Counted from the stretch's first letter, positions 7,080-13,905 are shown. The stretch is 16,379 nucleotides of DNA from Nocardioidaceae bacterium (GCA_013811715.1 JACCUS010000129.1:1-16379), one strand, 5' to 3'. The notes: a model not told the origin generated them from the letters alone. A program made the numbers and translations.

Positions 7080-8680
7080 GAGATCCACTGCGAGTCACCA
7101 CCTCGCGGCAGTACGACGACCTGCTGTCGACGCTGGTCTCCGACAAGGTGGCCAGCAGGCTGTTCTCGCAGGACTCCACGCTGTGGGGGCCCGACGCGGA
7201 GTCCGAGGCGTCGATCCGGCTCAGTTGGGTCGGCCTCGCCACGTCGTCGCGGCCGCTGCTGGCCGAGATCGACGCACTCCGCGCCCAACTGTGGTCCGAG
7301 GGGATCGACCGGGTGGTGCTGTGCGGCATGGGCGGCTCCTCGTTGGCGCCGGAGGTGGTGTCGCGCACCTACGACGTACCGCTGGAGATCCTCGACTCCA
7401 CCAACCCGAACGTCGTCTCCCGAGCCCTGGCCGGTGACCTGCGGCGCACGGTGGTGGTCGTGTCGAGCAAGTCCGGCGGAACGCTTGAGACCGACAGCCA
7501 GCGGCGTGCGTTCACAGCCGCGTTCGCGGCGGCCGGCATCGACGCGGCGTCGCGGATGGTCGTGGTGACAGACCCGGGCTCGGGGCTCGAGAAGCTCGCG
7601 GTCGACAGTGGCTACCGCAAGGCTTTCCTGGCCGATCCCCATGTGGGCGGGCGCTACAGCGCCCTCGCCGCCTTCGGTCTGGTGCCGACCGGGCTGGCCG
7701 GGGTCGACATCGCCGAGCTGCTCGACCAGGCCGACGAGGTCACGGCGACGCTTGCGGCGGACTCCCCCGACAACCCGGCCCTCGTCCTCGCCGCTGCGCT
7801 CGCAGGAGACCCGGGTCGCGACAAGATCGGCATCGCCGACGTCGGGGCCGGGCTCGTCGGGTTCGCCGACTGGGCCGAGCAGTTGATCGCGGAGTCCACC
7901 GGAAAACAGGGCCAGGGACGACTCCCGATCGCGCTGGAAGGGCCGTCCGCTCCGGAGGTTCGCGGGTCGACCCACGACATGGTGGCCGCCGCACTCGCCC
8001 CACCAGGAGAGGTCGGCGAACGCTCCGGTGGTGTCGGCGAGCCCTGGGTGGCCGTGTCCGGGACCCTCGGCGCGCAGTTCCTCACCTGGGAGACCGCCAC
8101 CGCCGTGGCCGGCCGAATCCTCGGCATCAACCCGTTCGACCAGCCTGATGTCGAGAGTGCGAAGCAGGCCGCGCGAGGCCTGCTCGACCGGCAACCCGCA
8201 CCCGAGCCCGCCCAGATCACCGAGAACGGCGTGGAGGCGCGCGGATCCGACGGACTGCTCGACGGGGTCGACACCATCTCGGGCGCTGTCGAGGCGCTGC
8301 TGGAGAAGGTCGGTGATGACGACTACCTCGCCGTCATGGCCTACCTCGACTCCAAGCGCGACGCGTCGCTGCACGGGGTGCGCGAGGCACTCGCAAGCCG
8401 TACCGAGCGGCCTACCACCTTCGGGTGGGGGCCGCGATTCTTGCACTCCACCGGCCAGTACCACAAGGGCGGGCCGCCCCAAGGCGTGTTCTTGCAGATC
8501 ACCTCGACAGAGGCCACCGATGTCGAGATCCCCGATCGGCCGTTCGGCTTGGGCGTCCTGATCGCCGCACAGGCGACCGGAGACGCCGCCGTACTCGCCG
8601 AAAACGGGCGACCGGTGCTCCGCCTCCATCTCCAGCAGCCGTCGACCGGCGTCGCGGCCATCAAGGAGCTGCTGCGATGA
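7076..8680 (+). CDS. pgi: Glucose-6-phosphate isomerase (Tal-Pgi-fusion-like type)
   Basis: Pgi interconverts glucose-6-phosphate and fructose-6-phosphate. The 534-residue protein has two sugar-isomerase (SIS) folds. It shows GMGGSSLAPEVV (84-95), DSTNPNVVS (107-115), the phosphate-binding SSKSGGTLETDS (130-141), HVGGRYSALAAFGLVP (189-204), ESTGKQGQGRLP (273-284, holding the probable catalytic Glu) and the late block HSTGQYHKGGPPQG (457-470). The spacing and last block resemble the isomerase half of Tal-Pgi fusions more than the enterobacterial Pgi. I start at the GTG at 7076: it overlaps the tal stop as GTGA, has GGAGGG nine bases upstream, and gives VRDPLRVTTSRQYDDLL. The upstream extension of this open frame is a shadow of tal. 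The zwf ATG overlaps its stop as ATGA. Confidence 0.94.
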   Translation: MRDPLRVTTSRQYDDLLSTLVSDKVASRLFSQDSTLWGPDAESEASIRLSWVGLATSSRPLLAEIDALRAQLWSEGIDRVVLCGMGGSSLAPEVVSRTYDVPLEILDSTNPNVVSRALAGDLRRTVVVVSSKSGGTLETDSQRRAFTAAFAAAGIDAASRMVVVTDPGSGLEKLAVDSGYRKAFLADPHVGGRYSALAAFGLVPTGLAGVDIAELLDQADEVTATLAADSPDNPALVLAAALAGDPGRDKIGIADVGAGLVGFADWAEQLIAESTGKQGQGRLPIALEGPSAPEVRGSTHDMVAAALAPPGEVGERSGGVGEPWVAVSGTLGAQFLTWETATAVAGRILGINPFDQPDVESAKQAARGLLDRQPAPEPAQITENGVEARGSDGLLDGVDTISGAVEALLEKVGDDDYLAVMAYLDSKRDASLHGVREALASRTERPTTFGWGPRFLHSTGQYHKGGPPQGVFLQITSTEATDVEIPDRPFGLGVLIAAQATGDAAVLAENGRPVLRLHLQQPSTGVAAIKELLR

Positions 8681-10221
8681 CTCTGACCACTCCCCCAGAG
8701 CTGATGCCCAACCCGCTCCGGGATCCGCAGGACCGGCGGATGCCGAGGATCGCCGGGCCATGCGGGCTCGTCATTTTCGGCGTCACCGGAGACCTGTCCC
8801 GCAAGAAGCTGATGCCGGCGGTTTACGACCTGGCCCAACGCGGCCTGCTACCCCCTGGCTTCTCCCTCGTCGGGTTCGCCCGCCGCGACTGGGCCGACCA
8901 GGACTTTGCCGAGATCGTGCACGACGCGGTGCGCGAGCACTCGCGGACGCCCTTCCGCGAGGAGGTCTGGAAGCAGCTGGCCAAGGGCTTCCGCTTCGTG
9001 CCCGGCGACTTCGCTGACGACGTCGCGTTCTCGAATCTTCGCGACACCATCGAGGCGCTCGACCGCGAACGCGGCACGGCGGGCAACCACGCCTTCTACC
9101 TGTCGATCCCACCACGGTTCTTCCCCGACGTCGTGGGGCAGCTCAAGCAGCACGGCCTTGCCGACGACAGCGCCAGCTCGTGGCGGCGCGTCGTGGTCGA
9201 GAAGCCGTTCGGTCACGACCTGCAAAGCGCCCGTGAGCTCAACCAGATCGTGTCCGAGGTGTTCGCGCCCGAGTCGGTGTTCCGGATCGACCACTACCTC
9301 GGCAAGGAGACCGTCCAGAACATCATGGCGCTGCGCTTCGCCAACGGTCTGTTCGAGCCGGTCTGGAACGCCAACTACGTCGATCATGTCCAGATCACCA
9401 TGGCCGAGGACATCGGGATCGGTGGCCGCGCCGGCTACTACGACGGGATCGGCGCTGCCCGAGACGTGATCCAGAACCATCTCCTGCAGCTGATGGCGCT
9501 GGTCGCGATGGAGGAGCCGATCTCGTTCGAGGCCCAGAGCCTGCGGTTGGAGAAGCAGAAGGTCCTCCAGTCGGTGAAGCGTCCCGACCGGCTCGACCTG
9601 TGCACCTCGAGGGGTCAGTACGTCGCCGGGTGGGCGGGCGGTGAGAAGGTACGCGGCTTCTTGGAGGAGGAAGACATCCCGAACACCTCCACCACGGAGA
9701 CGTTCGCCGCGATCAAGCTGGCGATCGACACCCGTCGGTGGGCGGGAGTCCCGTTCTATCTGCGCCACGGAAAGCGGCTCGGCAGACGGGTGACCGAGGT
9801 GGCGGTGATCTTCAAACGTGCGCCCCACCTGCCCTTCACCGAGACCGCCACTGAGGAACTGGGTGAGAACGCGTTGGTGATCCGGGTGCAGCCCGACGAG
9901 GGAGTCACGGTGCGTTTCGGCTCCAAGGTGCCCGGCACGGCGATGGAGATCCGAGACGTCAACATGGACTTCGCCTACGGTGGCGCGTTCGTCGAGTCGA
10001 GCCCGGAAGCCTACGAGCGGCTCATCCTCGACGTACTGCTCGGCGATCCGCCGCTGTTCCCTCAGCACGAGGAGGTCGAGCTGTCGTGGAAGATCCTCGA
10101 CCCGATCATCGACTACTGGGCTGAGCACGAGAAACCGGAGCCCTACCCGGCAGGCACCTGGGGCCCACAGTCGTCAGTGGACATGCTGGCGCGGGACGGT
10201 CGGAACTGGCGGCGGCCGTGA
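8677..10221 (+). CDS. zwf: Glucose-6-phosphate 1-dehydrogenase
   Basis: Zwf oxidises glucose-6-phosphate to 6-phosphogluconolactone with reduction of NADP+, the entry step of the oxidative pentose-phosphate path. The 514-residue protein has the Rossmann motif GVTGDLSRKKL (35-45), the EKPFGHD block (175-181), the substrate site RIDHYLGKE (203-211) and DVIQNHLLQ (263-271). It ends in the normal C-terminal region (YPAGTWGP). The start ATG at 8677 overlaps the pgi stop as ATGA; an upstream open extension lies inside pgi and is not coding. The stop overlaps the opcA start as GTGA. Zwf and OpcA act together in cyanobacteria and actinobacteria, which fits this strict coupling. Confidence 0.97.
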   Translation: MTLTTPPELMPNPLRDPQDRRMPRIAGPCGLVIFGVTGDLSRKKLMPAVYDLAQRGLLPPGFSLVGFARRDWADQDFAEIVHDAVREHSRTPFREEVWKQLAKGFRFVPGDFADDVAFSNLRDTIEALDRERGTAGNHAFYLSIPPRFFPDVVGQLKQHGLADDSASSWRRVVVEKPFGHDLQSARELNQIVSEVFAPESVFRIDHYLGKETVQNIMALRFANGLFEPVWNANYVDHVQITMAEDIGIGGRAGYYDGIGAARDVIQNHLLQLMALVAMEEPISFEAQSLRLEKQKVLQSVKRPDRLDLCTSRGQYVAGWAGGEKVRGFLEEEDIPNTSTTETFAAIKLAIDTRRWAGVPFYLRHGKRLGRRVTEVAVIFKRAPHLPFTETATEELGENALVIRVQPDEGVTVRFGSKVPGTAMEIRDVNMDFAYGGAFVESSPEAYERLILDVLLGDPPLFPQHEEVELSWKILDPIIDYWAEHEKPEPYPAGTWGPQSSVDMLARDGRNWRRP

Positions 10222-11285
10222 GCACCGAACTCAGCGGCACCAACGCCGCCAGGATCGCGAGCACCCTCCTCGTCGAGCGGCGCAAGGCGGGCTCACCCTC
10301 GATGGGCATGGTCTTGACGTTCGTCGTGATCACTGACGAAGGCGATCACTACGACGCCCTCCGGGCCGCCAGGGCCGTCTCCCGTGAGCATCCTTCGCGC
10401 ATTCTGGGTGTGATCCGCCGATCTCACCGTGGCCCACCCAACCTCGACGCAGAGGTCAAGATCGGCGACGGCGGCTCGGGTGAGTCTGTGCTGTTACGCA
10501 TGTCGGGTGAGCTGGTTGGGCACCCCGAGAGCGTCGTGCTGCCACTGCTACTCCCCGACTCCCCCGTCGTGGTCTGGTGGCCGGGCAAGGCCCCCGACGA
10601 TCCTGCGGCGGACTCGATCGGGGCACTGGCACAGCGCCGCATCACCGACACTGCGGCCAGCGAGCGTGGCCGATCGACGGCCATGCTGACCCAGGCGCGG
10701 AACTACGCCGACGGGAACACCGACCTGTCGTGGACCCGGCTCACGCCGTGGCGGGCACTGCTGGCCGCGGCGCTCGACCAGTACCCGGCAAAGATCCAAG
10801 GCGGCAGGGTCGCGGCCGAGCGGGCCAACCCGAGCGCCGATCTGCTTGTCGCGTGGCTCAGCGATCGACTCTCCATCGCCGTCGAGCGGGTGACCTCCAA
10901 AGGGCCCGGCATCACGGCTGTCGCGCTCATGACCGGTGGCGGTGAGATCGAGATCACCCGTCCTGACGGACTGCTCGCGGAGTTCTCGATCCCCAACGCG
11001 CCCAATCGCCCGGTCGCGCTGAAGCGTCGGGGTCTCGCCGAACTGCTCGCCGAGGAGCTGCGCCGCCTCGACCCGGACGACGTCTACGACGACACGGTCA
11101 AGGAGCTCTGCAGGCTGGCCGACCGAGCCTCGTCGGCCGCCAAGCCCAAGAAGGCCGTGGCCACTAGACGTTCAACGAAGAAGCCCGCAAACACGTCGGT
11201 GGCGAAGCGGCGTGCCGCCAAGAAGGGTGCCGCGAAGAAGGGCACCGCCAAGAAGGGCGCCGCCAAGAAGGCGAGCAAGGGCTGA
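10218..11285 (+). CDS. opcA: Glucose-6-phosphate dehydrogenase assembly protein OpcA, with Lys/Ala-rich tail
   Basis: OpcA is a partner of Zwf, needed for its oligomerisation or activity in cyanobacteria and found next to zwf in actinobacteria. The 355-residue protein carries the family core at about residues 1-305, including STLLVERRKAG, SRILGVIRRS and the Trp-rich LLPDSPVVVWWPGKAP. The GTG at 10218 overlaps the zwf stop as GTGA. The unusual part is residues from about 311 to the end: a strongly basic tail with four AAKKG-type pentads at 333-352, like the tail of histone H1 or of mycobacterial HupB. From memory, OpcA proteins are often around 300 residues, so this tail looks like an add-on. 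The stop shares one base with the pgl ATG (TGATG). Function of the core is well supported; the role of the tail is unknown. Confidence 0.93.
   Translation: MSTELSGTNAARIASTLLVERRKAGSPSMGMVLTFVVITDEGDHYDALRAARAVSREHPSRILGVIRRSHRGPPNLDAEVKIGDGGSGESVLLRMSGELVGHPESVVLPLLLPDSPVVVWWPGKAPDDPAADSIGALAQRRITDTAASERGRSTAMLTQARNYADGNTDLSWTRLTPWRALLAAALDQYPAKIQGGRVAAERANPSADLLVAWLSDRLSIAVERVTSKGPGITAVALMTGGGEIEITRPDGLLAEFSIPNAPNRPVALKRRGLAELLAEELRRLDPDDVYDDTVKELCRLADRASSAAKPKKAVATRRSTKKPANTSVAKRRAAKKGAAKKGTAKKGAAKKASKG
11214..11273 (+). repeat. Four-unit 15-bp in-frame tandem repeat at the 3' end of opcA
   Basis: Four successive 15-base units begin at 11214, 11229, 11244 and 11259, each a variant of GCCGCCAAGAAGGGC. 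They are exactly in frame and encode AAKKG, AAKKG, TAKKG and AAKKA. Units differ by one to three bases. Such a short in-frame array can gain or lose units by slippage, so tail length may vary between strains. Confidence 0.9.
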
Positions 11286-12061
11286 TGGCCGGTGCCTCCG
11301 TGGTCGTGCACCGAAACCCCCGAGTGCTGGCCGAGTCCATCTGCGCCCGGCTGATCACCCGGCTCGTCGATGTCCAGTCGTCGGGACGGGTAGCTCGTTG
11401 GGTGCTGACCGGCGGCAGCATCGCCGATGCGGTCCATCGCGCCGTGGCCGCCTCGCCCGCGCGCGACGCGGTCGACTGGGCGGGGGTGGAGTTTTGGTGG
11501 GGCGACGAGCGATTCCTGTCCGCCGGTCACCCGGACCGCAACGAGACGCAGGCCTGGGCGGCGTTGCTCGAGCACCTACGAGTCGACCCCGGCCGGGTCC
11601 ATCCGATGCCCGACACTGATACAGCGACGGACGACCCTGATCGCGCGGCCGAGTCGTATGCGGCCGAGCTCGCGGCTGCGGCCACGCCGGAGGACCACGG
11701 CGACGTCCCGACGTTCGACGTGCTGATGCTGGGTGTCGGGCCGGACGGGCATGTGGCGTCGCTGTTCCCGGAGAGGCCGGCGCTGTACGACGAGCGGGCA
11801 GTTACCGCCGTACGAGGTTCGCCCAAGCCGCCGCCCACCCGCGTCACGATGACGATGGGCACGCTGCAGCGCTCCCGGGAGGTGTGGTTCGTGGCTTCCG
11901 GCGGTGACAAGGCGGGGGCAGTGCGGCTGGGGCTGTCCGACGCCGGCGCGGTGCAGGTACCGGCCGCCGGACCGCGCGGTCTGCAGCGGACGCTGTGGCT
12001 GCTCGACAGCGACGCCGCCGCGCAGATCCCAACCGCCCTCACCCGCCTCTCCTCCCCCTAA
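11285..12061 (+). CDS. pgl: 6-phosphogluconolactonase (DevB/SOL family)
   Basis: Pgl hydrolyses 6-phosphogluconolactone, the product of Zwf, to 6-phosphogluconate. At 258 residues it has normal family length. It shows LTGGS (41-45), the WWGDERF block (71-77) followed by SAGHPDRNE, and the active-site motif GVGPDGHVASLFP (150-162) with the catalytic His at 156. The C-terminus has ASGGDKAGAV and a PAAGPRGLQRTLWLLD end. The ATG at 11285 overlaps the opcA stop by one base (TGATG), so it is the last member of the coupled chain. The TAA stop is followed eight bases later by the left inverted repeat of the next segment. No strong hairpin plus U-run is seen after it, though CCGACAC (12063-12069) can pair with GTGTCGG (12096-12102) across a 26-base loop. 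Confidence 0.95.
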   Translation: MAGASVVVHRNPRVLAESICARLITRLVDVQSSGRVARWVLTGGSIADAVHRAVAASPARDAVDWAGVEFWWGDERFLSAGHPDRNETQAWAALLEHLRVDPGRVHPMPDTDTATDDPDRAAESYAAELAAAATPEDHGDVPTFDVLMLGVGPDGHVASLFPERPALYDERAVTAVRGSPKPPPTRVTMTMGTLQRSREVWFVASGGDKAGAVRLGLSDAGAVQVPAAGPRGLQRTLWLLDSDAAAQIPTALTRLSSP

Positions 12062-12068
12062 CCCGACA

Positions 12069-12123
12069 CGCCAGTTAACGCCCCAATCTGTCGGTGTGTC
12101 GGCCGGCAATCGACGTCTCGGCG
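12069..12123 (+). repeat. Left inverted-repeat arm
   Basis: This pairs with 13186-13240 on the opposite strand. The best-conserved inner 32 bases (12092-12123) begin CGGTGTGTCG and end GACGTCTCGGCG, and match the other arm at 28 of 32 positions. The outer 23 bases begin CGCCAG and match at 14 of 23 in the same register. The arm lies upstream of the DUF559-like gene, within its likely promoter region. Confidence 0.75.
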
Positions 12124-12140
12124 GTGCTGGTCGAGCGGCT

Positions 12141-12149
12141 TGTGGACAA
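12141..12149 (-). promoter_or_regulatory. DnaA-box-like 9-mer
   Basis: TGTGGACAA on the plus strand reads TTGTCCACA on the minus strand, an exact match to the DnaA box preferred in actinobacteria (from memory). It stands alone, 40 bases before the ATG of the DUF559-like gene. One box does not make an origin. It may be a regulatory DnaA site or chance. Confidence 0.25.
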
Positions 12150-12188
12150 CGTCCCCGCCAGTATCGGCAAGGGCGGCACGCTGTTCGG

Positions 12189-13151
12189 ATGGCAGCACCG
12201 TTCTCCTCTCTCGATCCCGTCACTGGGCTGCTCCCTGCCGAGCACATGGTCCTCCTCGGTCGCCCGTTCACCCACCTCGAGGCAGTCGACGCGGGCATCA
12301 CGCCCAGGGTCCTCCGACGGATGGTTCGGGAGGGTGAGGTCCGACGCGTCCTTCGCGGCGTGTACGTCGACTCGGCGACCGGCGACAACCTCTCGCTGCG
12401 CTCCGAAGCGCTGGCGAAGGTCCTCCCGAGGGACGCCGTCGTCTGCGATCGCACCGCAGCGTGGTTGCACGGGGCAGACATCCTCGGCCCGGACGGCAGG
12501 CTCACCGTGCCACCCATCGAAGTGTTCCGCACGAACGGAGGTAGCCGGATCCGGCGAGCAGGGTGTGCCGGGGGGACCCGGTCGCTGGATCTTGACCGCG
12601 ACATCACCGAGGTGAACGGCATCCTCACCACCAACCCACTTCGCACCGCACTCGATCTCGGCCGACTGCTCAAGCGCGGTGAGGCGATCGGCGCGATGGA
12701 TGCCATGATGCGCGCAGGAGGCTTCACGAGGGAGGATCTTGCCCGCGAGCTGCCGCGGTTCAAGGGTGCGCGCTGGGTCAGGCAGCTTCGCAGGCTCGTG
12801 CCGCTCGTCGACGGGCGGTCCGAGTCGCCAGCCGAGTCGCTAACGCGGCTGCGACTGATCGACGCCGGCCTGCCCGCGCCGGAGCTGCAGTGGAAGGTCT
12901 GCAACGCCGCCGGCATCGTCATCTATCGGCTGGATCTTGCCTACCCAGGCATCATGTTGGCGATCGAGTACGACGGCGAGGAGTTCCACACCTCAGCCGA
13001 ACAGCAAGCACGAGACGAGCAGCGCAGGGCTCGCCTTCGTCGCATGGGCTGGACAGTGGTGGTCCTCAGACGCAGACACGTGTACGGCGCCAACGCCACG
13101 GCGGCGCACCTGGTGCTGACCGAGATGAGGCGGCTGTGCCCCACCAACTGA
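12189..13151 (+). CDS. AbiEi-like winged-helix / DUF559 (Vsr-like) putative nuclease
   Basis: This 320-residue protein has two parts. Residues about 22-60 resemble the N-terminal helix-turn-helix of AbiEi-type regulators (HLEAVDAGITPRVLRRMVREGEVRRVLRGVYV), followed by a middle region like AbiEi_4 proteins (VCDRTAAWLHG, NPLRTALDLGR). The C-terminal part, about 215-315, resembles DUF559/Vsr-type endonucleases of the PD-(D/E)xK fold, with E216, D249 in YRLDLAYP, E260-Y-D262 in AIEYDGEEFH, H267, and the helix RDEQRRARLRRMGW followed by VVLRRRHV. The ATG at 12189 is the best start in this frame; the SD is weak (AAGGGCGG, 12 bases away) and the ATG at 12246 is an alternative. No toxin (AbiEii) partner is beside it. 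Genes of this class are numerous in actinobacteria but their role is unproven: DNA repair, defence and regulation are all possible. It is the only accessory gene in the window and is flanked by inverted repeats. Confidence 0.85.
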   Translation: MAAPFSSLDPVTGLLPAEHMVLLGRPFTHLEAVDAGITPRVLRRMVREGEVRRVLRGVYVDSATGDNLSLRSEALAKVLPRDAVVCDRTAAWLHGADILGPDGRLTVPPIEVFRTNGGSRIRRAGCAGGTRSLDLDRDITEVNGILTTNPLRTALDLGRLLKRGEAIGAMDAMMRAGGFTREDLARELPRFKGARWVRQLRRLVPLVDGRSESPAESLTRLRLIDAGLPAPELQWKVCNAAGIVIYRLDLAYPGIMLAIEYDGEEFHTSAEQQARDEQRRARLRRMGWTVVVLRRRHVYGANATAAHLVLTEMRRLCPTN

Positions 13152-13185
13152 GGAACCGGGTCGCGGCCACCCCCGTCGTTACCGG

Positions 13186-13240
13186 CGCCGAGACGTCAGT
13201 TGGCGGACGACACACCGGCGAAACAGGGCGGCACCTGGCG
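13186..13240 (-). repeat. Right inverted-repeat arm
   Basis: This is the reverse-complement partner of 12069-12123. Its core (13186-13217) starts CGCCGAGACGTC and ends CGACACACCG on the plus strand. The four core mismatches lie in the middle, between two well-kept blocks. The core begins 34 bases after the DUF559-like stop, and the arm's outer end lies 12 bases from the rbpA stop. Confidence 0.75.
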
Positions 13241-13252
13241 GCTCGGCGGGGT

Positions 13253-13609
13253 TTAGAAGATGATCTCGCCGGACTTGCGCTTGGCCCGGAGGGTCTGCAG
13301 CGCCTCGTCGGGGATCTCCTTCGCCTCGGCGTCGGAGCGGCGTTCCTTCACGTAGGCCAGGTGGGTCTTGTAAGGCTCGATCCGTGGTGGCGGGGGCGGG
13401 TTTGCGGAGTCCCGGTTGGCCGGCAGGCCGCAACTCGGGCAGTCCCAGGTGACCGGGATCTGGGCGTCGACAGCGAACATCGGGGCGGTCTCGTGGCCGT
13501 GGGCGCAGAAGTACACGATCCGCTGGCGAGGCGCGGCGTCGCCGCGCTCTGCCTCTCCCATCGGTCCGGCGCCGACCCGGCTTCCCCGGATGGCATTGCC
13601 ACCAGCCAC
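13253..13609 (-). CDS. rbpA: RNA polymerase-binding protein RbpA
   Basis: RbpA is an actinobacterial transcription factor that binds RNA polymerase and the principal sigma factor and stabilises the open promoter complex. The 118-residue protein has the expected plan: a flexible N-terminal tail (1-30); a core domain with probable zinc ligands C35, H39, C57 and C60 (YFCAHGHE, WDCPSCG); a Pro/Arg linker (71-77); and the C-terminal sigma-interaction helices (PYKTHLAYVKERRS... to RAKRKSGEIIF). The GTG at 13609 is favoured by GAGGAGA, with its GGAG core seven bases upstream. It is the last gene of the gap-pgk-tpiA-secG-rbpA run, 54 bases after secG, and could be read from its own promoter. Its 3' end faces the DUF559-like gene and the right inverted-repeat arm. 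Confidence 0.95.
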   Translation of the reverse strand: MAGGNAIRGSRVGAGPMGEAERGDAAPRQRIVYFCAHGHETAPMFAVDAQIPVTWDCPSCGLPANRDSANPPPPPRIEPYKTHLAYVKERRSDAEAKEIPDEALQTLRAKRKSGEIIF

Positions 13610-13646
13610 TGCAGATCTCCTCGATGTGTGGACGCTTCGGCCCCCG

Positions 13647-13652
13647 AGTGTA
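13647..13652 (-). promoter_or_regulatory. Candidate -10 element for rbpA
   Basis: TACACT on the minus strand fits the actinobacterial -10 pattern TAnnnT. It lies 37 bases before the rbpA GTG, leaving room for a short leader with the SD site. No convincing -35 is present, so the call is weak. It would give rbpA expression independent of the glycolytic genes. Confidence 0.2.
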
Positions 13653-13663
13653 CGTTGCGGGGC

Positions 13664-13897
13664 TCAGCCGCTCTTCAGCAACAGGCCAAGCGCGATGATG
13701 CACGCGGACCAGATCACGGCGACGCCGACGGTGATGCGGTCGAGGTTCTTCTCAGCCACGGAGGAGCCGCCGAGTCCGCTGGAGACGCCACCGCCGAACA
13801 TGTCGGACAGACCACCGCCGCGACCCTTGTGCAGCAGGATCATCACGATGAGCACCGCACTGGTCAAGACCAGCAGGATGGAGAAAGCCGTAGTCAC
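13664..13897 (-). CDS. secG: Preprotein translocase subunit SecG
   Basis: SecG is the small non-essential subunit of the SecYEG channel and assists SecA-driven export across the membrane. At 77 residues it has the standard form: a first transmembrane helix (about 4-22, AFSILLVLTSAVLIVMILL), then the conserved HKGRGGGLSDMFGGG loop (23-37), a Ser/Gly-rich stretch, and a second helix (about 54-74). The start is the GTG at 13897. AGGA nine bases upstream could serve as SD, but the same bases form a TAGGAT -10-like box, so a leaderless start is also possible. It follows tpiA after 29 bases, the usual actinobacterial order. Confidence 0.95.
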   Translation of the reverse strand: MTTAFSILLVLTSAVLIVMILLHKGRGGGLSDMFGGGVSSGLGGSSVAEKNLDRITVGVAVIWSACIIALGLLLKSG

Positions 13898-13905
13898 GAG
13901 AAAGA

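Larger units (their letters stand above)
12069..13240. mobile_element. Putative one-gene segment bounded by long imperfect inverted repeats
   Basis: This is a hypothesis. The DUF559-like gene is enclosed by arms 12069-12123 and 13186-13240 that match as inverted repeats without gaps (about 42 of 55 positions, 28 of 32 in the inner core). The left arm begins eight bases after the pgl stop, and the right arm ends 12 bases before the rbpA stop codon on the other strand. I see no transposase, integrase or clear target-site duplication. The segment could be a small mobile or domesticated unit. Alternatively, a palindromic intergenic repeat may have been split by the gene. Confidence 0.3.

Noticed and set aside
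6950..8761. 603-codon minus-strand open frame across pgi
   Set aside because: It is antisense to an intact Pgi with catalytic motifs; the translation shows no family features.
8848..10128. 426-codon minus-strand open frame across zwf
   Set aside because: It is antisense to intact Zwf and has no domain or plausible SD context.
12063..12102. Hairpin CCGACAC/GTGTCGG as terminator of the pentose-phosphate operon
   Set aside because: The stem is only seven pairs around a 26-base loop, no U-run follows, and the outer stem is not kept in the right arm.
12124..12150. Resemblance to the GGTGGTCGAG...CTTGT repeats of some actinobacteria
   Set aside because: The match is partial and from memory (GGTCGAG, then GGCTTGT). 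The inverted half is missing, so it cannot be supported as a repeat copy.
12189..13151. Complete type IV toxin-antitoxin (AbiE) system
   Set aside because: Only an AbiEi-like N-terminal region is present; there is no AbiEii nucleotidyltransferase partner on either side, and the C-terminus looks like a nuclease.
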